Part shown: positions 35,801 through 43,476 of the stretch, piece by piece | Position numbering within the stretch: the first letter of the stretch is position 1 | How the letters are laid out: each line of letters begins with the position of its first letter | Assembly (NCBI GenBank): GCA_027491085.1 | Contig: JAIXWW010000015.1 | Coordinates: forward strand, 1 to 64,000 | Source: Bacteroidota bacterium | GTDB lineage: Bacteria > Bacteroidota > Bacteroidia > UKL13-3 | Reading direction: 5' to 3' | Length of the DNA: 64,000 nt | Program-made: the position numbers and the translations under genes | The notes under the pieces: generated by a model | Databases searched by the model: none | The model's input: the letters and a program-made list of their open reading frames with translations, nothing else | What the model was told of the DNA's origin: nothing

Positions 35801-36904
35801 ATGGCAATAAAAAAAAGTATTTTATTAGCATGTTTGGTAATTTGTATATCATTAGGTAATAAGAAAGGTTATGCCCAAACCGATTCAATCAAGAAGGTAA
35901 GCTACTCGCTATTGCCTGTATTGGTAAGCGATCCATTTATTGGCTTTGGATATGGTGTGTTAACCAATGTAAATTTTTTGTTAGGCCCTAAAGAAACTAC
36001 TCGTTTTAGCAATGCACAAGCTTATGTAATTAATACCACTAACGGACAGTTTGCCGCGCAGTTTAATCACCAAATATTTACCAAAAACGAAAATTGGATT
36101 TGGCAAGGTAAACTTCAATATTTAAACTGGCCCGAAAATACTTATGGGCTTGGTTCTAACACTAAAAATGAGGTGGCAACTGATAAAGAAAACGTGGCGT
36201 ATAAAGCCATAGAACTGGAGGAAAGAGTTTTACGAAAGCTAAAAACACATCATTTCTTAGGATTGCAATACCGTCTTTATAATTGTTGGGATTTAAAATC
36301 GGATAAAGATACTTTGAGTTTTTTTGAAAACAATGCCATTGGCACCAAACAGTTTACCGCATCTACAATTGGCGTGCACTATATTTTTGATAGCCGCGAT
36401 AATGTTCAAAATGCATACAAAGGTAAATATTTGGAGGTAGCAATTAATCCTTATGCCAAGGTATTGGGCAGTACACAAAATTGGATAAACATGCGTTTAG
36501 ATGCTCGTTATTATCATCAATTTAAAACTAAACATGACTTGGTTTTTGCTAATAGAATACTATTCGAACAAGCGCTTGGTGATGTGCCTTATATGATAAT
36601 GCCACAAACAGGAAGACAATTTACTACACGAGGTTATGTGCAAGGTCGTTACAGAGGTAAATTGTTTTTGCATTACGAAGCTGAATTAAGGGCGCAATTA
36701 TGGAAGTTTATTGGTGGTGTAGCATTTGCTGGAGTTAATACTTTAAGTGAGCCTAACGATGAAATGAAATACATAAACCCTAATATGGGCGCAGGTTTAA
36801 GATTTAATATCAATAAATCTCAGCGCACTAATATTAGAGTAGATTATGCCTTTGGATTAAATAATAATTCAGGATTGTATTTTCAAATTTGTGAGGTTTT
36901 TTAG
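35801..36904 (+). CDS. Omp85/BamA-type outer-membrane barrel without POTRA domains
   Basis: The 367-residue protein has a signal peptide (about 1-25) followed directly by beta strands. Recognisable parts are LLPVLVSDPFIGFGYGVL, IGVHYIFDSRDNVQNAYKGKYLEV (the DSRD-N pattern of D15 surface antigens), and a TRGYVQGRYRGK segment analogous to the RGF motif of BamA loop 6. The end is DYAFGLNNNSGLYFQICEVF. No POTRA domains are present, so it is not the assembly factor itself. Function unknown, perhaps secretion or a surface antigen. Confidence 0.85.
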   Translation: MAIKKSILLACLVICISLGNKKGYAQTDSIKKVSYSLLPVLVSDPFIGFGYGVLTNVNFLLGPKETTRFSNAQAYVINTTNGQFAAQFNHQIFTKNENWIWQGKLQYLNWPENTYGLGSNTKNEVATDKENVAYKAIELEERVLRKLKTHHFLGLQYRLYNCWDLKSDKDTLSFFENNAIGTKQFTASTIGVHYIFDSRDNVQNAYKGKYLEVAINPYAKVLGSTQNWINMRLDARYYHQFKTKHDLVFANRILFEQALGDVPYMIMPQTGRQFTTRGYVQGRYRGKLFLHYEAELRAQLWKFIGGVAFAGVNTLSEPNDEMKYINPNMGAGLRFNINKSQRTNIRVDYAFGLNNNSGLYFQICEVF

Positions 36905-37546
36905 TTCGAAGTTTAAAGTTTGTTGTTTGTTGCGGGTTGGAGGGTTTCGAGTTTGGAGTGTTTAGGTACTGAGTTTGATGTTTATAGTTTTTAAGTATTT
37001 AATTCTTATCAACTCAATAAACTTATTAACTCAATTAACCTATTAACTCAAAAATAAAAAGTAGCGGAATAAGCGGTATGGGCGGATGTCTACTAAATGC
37101 GCGAAATTTTAATTTTTTGGCCCAAGTGGCGATGGAAAGTGCGAATGAAAAATTGAAATTTGGATTTAGTGGTGGGATTTTTGCCAAAACAAAAAGTAAA
37201 AAGAAGTTTGAGTTTATTTTGTTTGAATTACTTAGTTTGATTTTTTTTAGTTCTTAATCAACCTAGTTAGCATATAAACTAAAGGCTTAGACTGCTTCGT
37301 TCTTCGCAGTGACGTTTGTTGTGATTGTTAGTTCCTAGTTCGAAGTACTTAGTTCTAGTCAACTCATTCAACTTCATTAACTCACTCAGCTAATTAACCA
37401 ATCAACTAAAATTATAGTGAAATAAAAAACCACATAGATACAAAGATTGCACAGTTTATTAGCTATGTATACTATGTGGCTATGTGGTTCAAGTAAAGTT
37501 TTTAAAGTATTTTAGACGGTCTTTTTTGTGAATGTCTTTTTAGAAA
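36905..37546. repeat. Gene-free spacer with several dispersed repeat types
   Basis: The 640-bp spacer between convergent genes holds, in order: G/T-rich words (GAGTTTGGAGTGTTTAGG), C/A-rich words (CAACTCAATAAACTTATTAAC), and a GC-richer segment at 37061-37260 with a 59-codon open frame starting MGGCLLNARNFNF at 37078. At 37286-37315 it has GACTGCTTCGTTCTTCGCAGTGACG, the complement of a repeat often seen in Bacteroidota as CACTGCGAAGAACGAAGCAG. More CAACTCATTCAACT words and ACATAGATACAAAGATTGCAC follow. I see no supportable gene here. Confidence 0.6.
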
Positions 37547-38497
37547 TTACATATCAAAACCTAAAGCACCTAAGTATCTTTCAGCATCTAATGCTGCCAT
37601 ACAGCCACTGCCTGCAGCAGTTACCGCTTGACGGTATATTTTATCTTGTGCATCGCCACAAGCAAATACCCCTTCCACTTTTGTTTTGCTAGTTCCTGGA
37701 GTAGTAATTAAATAACCAGTTTCATCCATTTCTAAGTAATCTTTAAATATTGCAGTGTTTGGAGTATGTCCAATAGCCACAAAGAAACCTCCAATGGCTA
37801 AAGTAGTAAGTTCGCCAGTTTTGTTATTTTTTATTCTAACACCTTCTACTTTGTTTTCGCCTAAAATTTCATCAGTTTCTGAATTGAATAAAATTTCGAT
37901 ATTAGGTGTGTTTTCAACTCTATGTTGCATAGCTTTGGAGGCTTTAAACTCGCCTTTACGAACTATCATGTATACTTTGCTACAAATTTTGGCCAAATAA
38001 CTTGCTTCTTCGCAAGCAGTATCACCTGCACCTACTATGGCTACATCTTTACCTTTAAAAAAGAAACCATCGCACACAGCGCAAGCCGAAACACCATGAC
38101 CGTTTAATTTATTTTCGCTTTCAATGCCTAACCATTTTGCGCTCGCACCGGTTGAAATAATTACCGTATCAGCCAACACTTCTTTGTTTTCATCTACCTG
38201 AATTTTGTATGGAGGTTTTCCACTAAAATCAACTTTGGTAACCATACCATAACGAATATCAGTACCTAAGCGCTCAGCTTGTTTTCTAAAGTTTTCCATC
38301 ATCTCAGGTCCCATAATTCCATCGGGGTAACCAGGATAATTTTCTACATCGGTAGTAATGGTTAACTGTCCACCAGGTTGAGGACCAGTGTACATAACAG
38401 GTTTTAAATCGGCACGCGATGCATAAATAGCTGCTGTGTAACCAGCAGGTCCACTCCCAATAATAAGGCAGTGTATATGTTCTAATTGTTCTGACAT
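37547..38497 (-). CDS. trxB: Thioredoxin reductase
   Basis: This NADPH-dependent flavoenzyme of 316 residues reduces thioredoxin. The FAD-binding site is IIGSGPAGYTAAIYASRA (about 12-29), the redox-active pair is Cys139/Cys142 in CAVCDG, the NADPH-binding GAGDTACEEASYLA follows, and the final FAD contact is GVFACGDAQD with RQAVTAAGSGCMAA. The probable substrate is the thioredoxin encoded at 14920. Upstream lies the tandem GCCCATT array, about 170 bp from the start. Confidence 0.96.
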   Translation of the reverse strand: MSEQLEHIHCLIIGSGPAGYTAAIYASRADLKPVMYTGPQPGGQLTITTDVENYPGYPDGIMGPEMMENFRKQAERLGTDIRYGMVTKVDFSGKPPYKIQVDENKEVLADTVIISTGASAKWLGIESENKLNGHGVSACAVCDGFFFKGKDVAIVGAGDTACEEASYLAKICSKVYMIVRKGEFKASKAMQHRVENTPNIEILFNSETDEILGENKVEGVRIKNNKTGELTTLAIGGFFVAIGHTPNTAIFKDYLEMDETGYLITTPGTSKTKVEGVFACGDAQDKIYRQAVTAAGSGCMAALDAERYLGALGFDM

Positions 38498-38867
38498 TTT
38501 TGTTTGAATTAAGAGTTCAATTTTAGCAATTATTGCTTACTTATTATAAACAAAAATATAACAGAAGGTTTTGGGGCTTATTTATTGATTTGAAGATTTA
38601 AAGATTGTTGATTGAGTTGATTGGTTGATAAGTAAATTGGTAAGTTAGGTTTATAAAAATTCGTTTTGCCCATTGCCCATTGCCCATTGCCCATTGCCCA
38701 TTGCCCATTGCCCATTGCCCATTGCCCATTGCTTATTGATTTATTGATTTGGAGATTTAAAGATTGTTGGGTGGTTTAATTGTTGAATGGTTATAAGGTT
38801 GATTGAGTTGAAAAGTTAAATTGTTGATTGATAAATATTATTGGAAACTAGAATTCATTAGTTTTAA
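38498..38867 (-). repeat. Gene-free repeat-rich spacer upstream of trxB
   Basis: Read on the minus strand, it is a G-poor leader of the type seen at xseA: AATCAACCTTATAACCATTC, CAACAATCTTTAAATCTCC and CAATCAACAATC words on both sides of the heptamer array at 38668-38730. Unlike the other leaders it stops about 80 bp before the trxB start. No gene is seen. Confidence 0.6.
38668..38730. repeat. Perfect tandem heptamer array (GCCCATT) x 9
   Basis: Nine exact 7-bp copies occupy 63 bp, followed by one degenerate unit GCTTATT. The unit is not a multiple of three and no gene spans it. Confidence 0.97.
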
Positions 38868-39155
38868 CAAAAGTTTGCAGTTTGCGAGCTGGCCCAAATT
38901 GATGAAGAGGTTACCCTTAAGAGCAAAAGCGGTTCACAAGTAACAACTGAAACAAGACCAAAATATGATTGGGTTGGATGGAAGTCGGGGAGGAGAACAT
39001 TTATTACTGGTAAATTACTAGATAAAGCTTCCACTGAAGCAGTGGCTTTTGCTGTTGGACACACAAAAACATCCACCACCGCCAAATACCATCACGCAAG
39101 TCCAGACAGAATGGTTGAATTGTTTTTTGATAATTGTTGCCTATTTTTCGTTTGA
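38868..39155 (+). pseudogene. Remnant of a tyrosine recombinase (C-terminal part)
   Basis: An open frame of 95 codons with no start codon, preceded by TAA, encodes WKSGRRTFITGKLLDKAST followed by VAFAVGHTKTSTTAKYHHAS. This aligns with the end of the phage-integrase catalytic domain. The second Arg sits in SGRRTF, and the His of the GH box and the probable Tyr nucleophile in AKYHH are kept, while the usual His before the Arg box appears replaced. The N-terminal and core domains are absent, so it is a 5'-deleted relic of a past mobile element. Confidence 0.6.
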
Positions 39156-39320
39156 GTAAATTTTTTTTGTACAAATCAGTTACTTACTATTCAATTTTTA
39201 GCCACTATTTATTGAGTATTTAGCTGCTAAATATCGTAGCTAAATATTTCACAAATTATTGTTGTTTTTGGTTTTTGTGTATAGTTTGCAGCCATATTTA
39301 ATACCAAGATTAATTTATAC

Positions 39321-40016
39321 ATGCAAATAATAAAAGGCATCATTTTAGATAGTTATTTGGCAGCGGGATATTACCGCTGGCAGAGCAGTATTTTTACTGA
39401 TAATTGTTGTTACGATGCTGCTTCAGACAATATTGTGGATGTATTTTGGTTAAGAACCAATTTAGCTAAAGTGGGTAATATTAAAAATCTATCTATTTAC
39501 CGTAAAAACAAACGCTTTACGGTAAACTTAACCGCGGCAATTATTACTACTGAAATAGAAGAATTATACAAAAAGTACAAATCACATATCACATTCAATG
39601 CGCCTGAATCGGTTAATCAAATACTAAACGGTAATCCTGATGTGGAGCCAACTGCTGTATTTGATACCCAAATGATCACCATTAGAGATGGTGAAAAGCT
39701 GATTGCAGCTAGTTATTTTGATTTGGGTAAATTAACCATGATGGACATAGTTAATTTTTACGACCCCGATTACAAAAAATACAGCTTGAGCAAATACATG
39801 ATGTTGCTAAAAATGGAATATGGAATAGTGCAGAAAATGACTTATTACTATCCTGGTTATATTGCATTAAACACTACTGTATTTGATTATAAAATTTTCC
39901 CTAATTCCGATGCGATGGAAGTACTTTTAACAGATGAAAATTGGTATCCCTACAACAAATTTGGCAAGGAAGGACTCATTCCTTATGGTTTTTATGCCAC
40001 GTTTGAATTGGAGTAA
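39321..40016 (+). CDS. Arginyl-tRNA-protein transferase (ATE_C-like) family protein
   Basis: The 231-residue protein resembles the C-terminal GNAT-like domain of ATE/Bpt enzymes. KRFTVNLTAAIITTEIEELYKKY matches the R-x-T-x-E-LYxxY region, and KLIAASYFDLGK, IVNFYDPDYKKYSLSKYMML and YYYPGYIALNTTVFDYKIFP match the following conserved stretches. The N-terminal cysteine cluster of full enzymes is reduced to CC at about 29-30 (TDNCCYDAA). Bona fide family members attach Arg or Leu to N-terminal Asp/Glu for degradation. A protein this short and divergent may have another acceptor. Confidence 0.7.
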   Translation: MQIIKGIILDSYLAAGYYRWQSSIFTDNCCYDAASDNIVDVFWLRTNLAKVGNIKNLSIYRKNKRFTVNLTAAIITTEIEELYKKYKSHITFNAPESVNQILNGNPDVEPTAVFDTQMITIRDGEKLIAASYFDLGKLTMMDIVNFYDPDYKKYSLSKYMMLLKMEYGIVQKMTYYYPGYIALNTTVFDYKIFPNSDAMEVLLTDENWYPYNKFGKEGLIPYGFYATFELE

Positions 40017-40345
40017 ATGCATTACTAATTTTTATATTTAGCTACATTTATTAATAAATAATTACTTGAAAAGTAATACCAATAATTCTTAAAATGACCA
40101 AATCTAGCCAATGAATCGACATAAAATTGGTATACCTTGTATTGAATTAGTGGTTACTTAGCATTGCAGTAAAATTTTATTGCTAGAATTAATGTACAAT
40201 GGTATTTTTATTCAAGTTTTACAATTTTATATTAAAATTAATTTTAGGATAAATCATTTTATACCTTATAGTAAGACATAAGATGATTTTATTCTAGCTA
40301 TAAATAGTTAGTTTTGACTGTTATTTTATGAAAAATTTTTATTGC
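40017..40345. other. Spacer with no recognisable feature
   Basis: This AT-rich stretch of about 330 bp shows no open frame of note. A loose inverted pair TACCAAT (40077-40083) and ATTGGTA (40128-40134) is present but is not a convincing element. Confidence 0.5.
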
Positions 40346-40585
40346 ATGAAGCTACATTCCTTAATTGTTATTTGTGTTTTTATACTGCTGGTGGCTTGCG
40401 GCAATGGCAGTGATTGTGGCAGGGGTAGAAAACCTGTTTATGTAAAACCTAGCGTTGATTATAAGGGTAAATATAGAAAAGGACATCTACGTATGCCTGT
40501 AAGCACCAAAAAGGATGCTATAAAAAGTCAGAATCGTTCGAGGTATTATTACCAAACCCGAGGTAAATACAGACGTAAAAAATAG
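40346..40585 (+). CDS. Small basic lipoprotein
   Basis: The 79-residue reading from the ATG at 40346 gives MKLHSLIVICVFILLVACGNG, a clean lipoprotein signal with lipobox LVAC. An upstream in-frame ATG at 40328 adds six residues. The mature part is strongly basic and Tyr/Arg-rich (RGRKPVYVKPSVDYKGKYRKG ... YYYQTRGKYRRKK). No family is recognised. The basic tail could bind peptidoglycan, LPS or nucleic acid; this is an inference from charge only. Confidence 0.6.
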   Translation: MKLHSLIVICVFILLVACGNGSDCGRGRKPVYVKPSVDYKGKYRKGHLRMPVSTKKDAIKSQNRSRYYYQTRGKYRRKK

Positions 40586-40745
40586 TAGGTAGGTTAATTT
40601 GCTTTTACGTTAAAAACTTAAGACATCATAGAAATAAGCTGCTTATTCAATTGTACTCATTTAATATTTAAATTATCATAAATAAATTCTATTAAGATAT
40701 AGAAAAAAGGCTTGGAATTTCATTACCTAGATTAGGTAAACTTCG

Positions 40746-40783
40746 AAAAAAAAACCGTAGAATTTTGAATTTTCTACGGTTTT
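40746..40783 (-). terminator. Terminator of tRNA-Leu(CAA)
   Basis: AAACCGTAGAA (40752-40762) pairs with TTCTACGGTTT (40772-40782). On the minus strand the hairpin is followed by a run of nine T, so it terminates the tRNA transcript about 55 bp after its 3' end. Confidence 0.85.
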
Positions 40784-40832
40784 GTCCCCAATTTTCGTAA
40801 ACCCCTTATTTTACTGGGGTATACAGTCTTTT

Positions 40833-40915
40833 TGGTACCCGGAGCCGGAGTCGAACCGGCACGATTTCTCGCTAGTGTTTGAGACTAGTGCGTCTACCAA
40901 TTCCGCCATCCGGGC
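40833..40915 (-). tRNA. tRNA-Leu(CAA)
   Basis: On the minus strand, acceptor GCCCGGA pairs with TCCGGGT (last pair G-U), discriminator A, and CCA is encoded in the genome. The D arm contains GGAATTGGTAGAC. The anticodon stem CTAGT/ACTAG holds loop CTCAAAC (anticodon CAA), and a long variable arm and T loop TTCGACT follow. Confidence 0.95.
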
Positions 40916-41115
40916 ATTGAATTGGGCTGCAATAATAACAAAAAATATGTGTATGAAAAATTTTTGAAGAAAATATTTTTTACTTGCTTACAATACAGTT
41001 GTTAACAGTTTTTTAAACAGGTAATTAGGCGTTCAAAAAAAATCCTTTTCATAATATGTTACTATTAATAAATAATTCGGTACTTTCGCCCAATAAAAAA
41101 AATTTAAAAGATTTA

Positions 41116-41682
41116 ATGGAATTAAAAGATATTGTAGCTGTATCGGGCCAAGGTGGATTACACAAAATTATTGGTCGCACAAAAAATGGATTAATTTTAG
41201 AAACAATTGGTGTAGGTAAAAAATTTGCTACTGGTTACCAAGATAGAGTAAGTATTTTAGAAGATATTAGCATGTACACTTTAAGTGGTGATATGAAATT
41301 ATCGGAAGTTTTGTATAAAGCGCATACAGCAACTGGTGTTCCAACTGGAAAAGATGATGCAAAAACACAACGTAAATTTTTAGTTGATTTGATTCAATTA
41401 GATAGCGAGCGCGTTTATGATAGCGATATTAAGAAGTTTTTTACTTGGTTCAATACTTTGAAAGATGTTTTGGATTTTTCTAAATTAATGGATGAAGAAA
41501 AAACAGAAGCGGTTGAAAATGCAAGTGAAATGGAAGTAGATGCAAAAGAAGAAAAACCTAAAAAAGCAGTAGCTAAAAAAACAGCAACTCCTAAAGCAAC
41601 AGCACCTAAAAATACTACTCCCAAAACCAGTACAAAAGGAGCTGGAGCCTCAAAAACCACTTACCGACCAAAATCTGTATAA
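41116..41682 (+). CDS. DUF5606 domain protein with Lys/Ala-rich tail
   Basis: I start at the ATG at 41116 (MELKDIVAVSGQGGLHKIIG), because the family begins there; an ATG 60 bp upstream would add an atypical tail. Residues 1-135 match DUF5606: GRTKNGLILETIGVGKKF, VSILEDISMYT, LSEVLYKAH and KFFTWFNTLKDV. The last 55 residues are low-complexity Lys/Ala/Thr/Pro, similar to histone-H1-like tails and probably nucleic-acid or ribosome binding. Function unknown. It ends at a terminator and is followed by the transaldolase-CBS gene. Confidence 0.85.
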   Translation: MELKDIVAVSGQGGLHKIIGRTKNGLILETIGVGKKFATGYQDRVSILEDISMYTLSGDMKLSEVLYKAHTATGVPTGKDDAKTQRKFLVDLIQLDSERVYDSDIKKFFTWFNTLKDVLDFSKLMDEEKTEAVENASEMEVDAKEEKPKKAVAKKTATPKATAPKNTTPKTSTKGAGASKTTYRPKSV

Positions 41683-41700
41683 ATAGGATATTTTTTCTAT

Positions 41701-41733
41701 AAATCCATCTTCACTTTTGAAGGTGGATTTTTT
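41701..41733 (+). terminator. Terminator after the DUF5606 gene
   Basis: AAATCCATCTTCA pairs with TGAAGGTGGATTT (one G-T pair) around a CTTT loop, followed by TTT. Confidence 0.85.
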
Positions 41734-41842
41734 AGTGAAATAGAATTATAAATTAAAAGTATTCAGCAAAATATAAATTGGAATAATTAATTAAATTTAT
41801 GTTATTGCTTACAAAAGAAACAAAGAAATAAAACAAAAATTC

Positions 41843-42853
41843 ATGGAATTATATTTAGACTCAGCCAATCTTAAAGAGATTGAAGAAGGCTTTAAATTAG
41901 GCTTTTTAAATGGTTTAACTACCACTCCTACATTTATGCAACGTGAAGGTATTACCGACATTGATGGCATGATTGTAAAACTTTCAAAAATAGTACCTGT
42001 ACTTCAAATTGAAGCTTTAGGCGATACTGCGGAAGATATTTTAAAAGAGGCTCAACGCCAATTAGACTTAGGATTAGATATTAATAAAACGGTATTTAAA
42101 ATTCCTGTTTCGTTAGAAGGTGTTAGAGCTTGCAAAATGTTACGCGACCATGGAATGATGGTAAATGTACATTTGGTTTATACTTTACAACAAGCTTATA
42201 TGGCTATGCAGGCTGGCGCTACTTATGTTTGCCCGTTAGTTGGTCGTTTACAAGATCAAGGACATGATGCATTAGATTTAGTAGCTCAAATTGTTGAAGC
42301 AGTTGATCATTATGGTTACAATACCAAAGTGATGTTCTCATCGGTTCGTACAATGGAACATATCCGTAATGCTTTAAACTTAGGTGTTCATACCATTACT
42401 GTTCCATTAAAAATAATGAAACAATTAACTGAAAATCATTTTACAACAGTAGGAACTGATCAGTTTATTCAAGATACTCGCTTAATGACTGTAAGAGTTA
42501 AAGAAGCTTTGAATGGCATCAATCCAATTGTTGAAGGTAATACTAATTTAGCAGAAGCTATTGTTAAAATGACTGAGTATGGCTTTGGTGCTATTACAGT
42601 TGTTAATGCTGATGGAAGCCTAAAAGGTGTATTTACCGATGGCGATTTACGCAGAAAATTAACAGAGGCAGGTAGAGATGTATTAAGCAAAAACATTGGC
42701 GATTTTACATACAATCAGCCAATTGCTATTGAAGGTGGTGCATTGCTAAACGAAGCTGCTGGCTTATTCAAATCTACTAAAGTTGATACTATTTTGGTTA
42801 CTGAAAACGGTAAGCCAATTGGTATGTTAGATATTCAAGATTTAGAAGCATAG
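41843..42853 (+). CDS. Transaldolase/fructose-6-phosphate aldolase-like enzyme fused to a CBS pair
   Basis: Residues 1-215 match the small class I aldolase family (FSA/TalC, usually about 215-220 residues): MELYLDSAN with Asp6, the Schiff-base Lys86 in VFKIPVSLEGVRA, and AGATYVCPLVGRLQDQGHD. Two key positions differ: TTNP is TTTP (Asn28 to Thr), and the residue that is Tyr in FSA or Phe in transaldolase is Leu (CPLVGR). Residues about 228-336 are two CBS motifs whose text, GVFTDGDLRRKL and GKPIGMLDIQDL, is that of the arabinose-5-phosphate isomerase KdsD. I infer a sugar-phosphate aldolase or transaldolase with nucleotide-type allosteric control. It is a single gene between two terminators. 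Confidence 0.88.
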   Translation: MELYLDSANLKEIEEGFKLGFLNGLTTTPTFMQREGITDIDGMIVKLSKIVPVLQIEALGDTAEDILKEAQRQLDLGLDINKTVFKIPVSLEGVRACKMLRDHGMMVNVHLVYTLQQAYMAMQAGATYVCPLVGRLQDQGHDALDLVAQIVEAVDHYGYNTKVMFSSVRTMEHIRNALNLGVHTITVPLKIMKQLTENHFTTVGTDQFIQDTRLMTVRVKEALNGINPIVEGNTNLAEAIVKMTEYGFGAITVVNADGSLKGVFTDGDLRRKLTEAGRDVLSKNIGDFTYNQPIAIEGGALLNEAAGLFKSTKVDTILVTENGKPIGMLDIQDLEA

Positions 42854-42872
42854 TTTTCTGAATCTAAAACAT

Positions 42873-42911
42873 AAAAAAAGACGTTAATTTTTAAGTTAAC
42901 GTCTTTTTTTT
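42873..42911. terminator. Bidirectional terminator after the transaldolase-CBS gene
   Basis: AAAAGACGTTAA (42876-42887) pairs with TTAACGTCTTTT (42896-42907), with A and T runs on the two sides. It also closes the minus-strand small gene at 42926. Confidence 0.9.
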
Positions 42912-42925
42912 GGCCTTCATCTTAA

Positions 42926-43099
42926 TTAAATTAATTCAAGATTTTCTAATTCTTTAAATGATTCGGTTTGCAAAGGTGATAACAACCATGTAAAGAAAAA
43001 AATAATTGTACTTGGCGCTAGCAAAATAAAATAAACAGATATTGGTATTATGCTTAACAAACCTAGTGAATTATAAATGCTAGAAATTTTGTTTTTCAT
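42926..43099 (-). CDS. Small membrane protein, paralogue A of a tandem pair
   Basis: The 57-residue frame starts MKNKISSIYNSLGLLSIIPI and has one long or two short transmembrane segments (about 14-41) ending in FTWLLSPLQ, then an acidic tail (ESFKELENLELI). It aligns with the product of 43195-43365 over its whole length. Shared positions include MK at the start, Tyr9, Gly13, Ile-x-Pro, VYxIL, Pro29, TWLLxP and a final acidic EL-x-x-L segment. The regions just upstream also share AATGTTAA near the start. The conserved pattern supports two real genes rather than chance frames. No known family is recognised. Confidence 0.6.
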   Translation of the reverse strand: MKNKISSIYNSLGLLSIIPISVYFILLAPSTIIFFFTWLLSPLQTESFKELENLELI

Positions 43100-43194
43100 A
43101 ACGCAATGTTAAGGCAAAATAAAATGTGGTTAACATGTTAGTTTCTTCAATATTAACATGCCAATGTGAAATGTCTTCTAAAAAGTATTTTGCT

Positions 43195-43365
43195 CTAAAA
43201 ATTTAATGAGTCCAATTCATTAATATTAATTGGTTCAATAGGTTTTAGTAGCCAAGTTATTGCATAAATTAAAAAAAGTGGACCCGATAAAATAGTATAA
43301 ACCATCAATGGTAAAATTGTGGCTTTTCCATTTTTTTTGTAGCAGTTTATTATTTCTCTTTTCAT
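43195..43365 (-). CDS. Small membrane protein, paralogue B of a tandem pair
   Basis: The 56-residue frame starts MKREIINCYKKNGKATILPL, has a hydrophobic part (about 17-40, MVYTILSGPLFLIYAITWLL) and ends KPIEPININELDSLNF. Charged ends and central helices match paralogue A, about 96 bp downstream on the same strand. Both lie between the transaldolase-CBS gene and the thioesterase gene in an otherwise empty 600-bp spacer. Function unknown; possible roles are a membrane peptide, a signalling peptide or a modulator of a larger membrane protein. Confidence 0.6.
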   Translation of the reverse strand: MKREIINCYKKNGKATILPLMVYTILSGPLFLIYAITWLLKPIEPININELDSLNF

Positions 43366-43476
43366 ATCACAATGTTAAATCAATAAATTGAGAATGCAAA
43401 ACAAAAAATATTTTAAACAGCTTTTTTGTTTATTTAAATGGTTGTTTTATTTATTTTAAAAGAAATTGTTGGGTGG

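Noticed and set aside
38668..38730. The repeated GCCCATT block as a possible CRISPR array
   Set aside because: Units are 7 bp with no spacers between them and no cas genes are in the window; it is a simple tandem repeat.
40077..40134. TACCAAT/ATTGGTA pair as ends of an insertion sequence
   Set aside because: The match is only 7 bp, the interval is 58 bp and holds no transposase remnant or target duplication.
40782..40967. A 61-codon plus-strand frame across the tRNA-Leu(CAA) locus
   Set aside because: It lies antisense to a well-folded tRNA and its terminator; no gene is plausible there.
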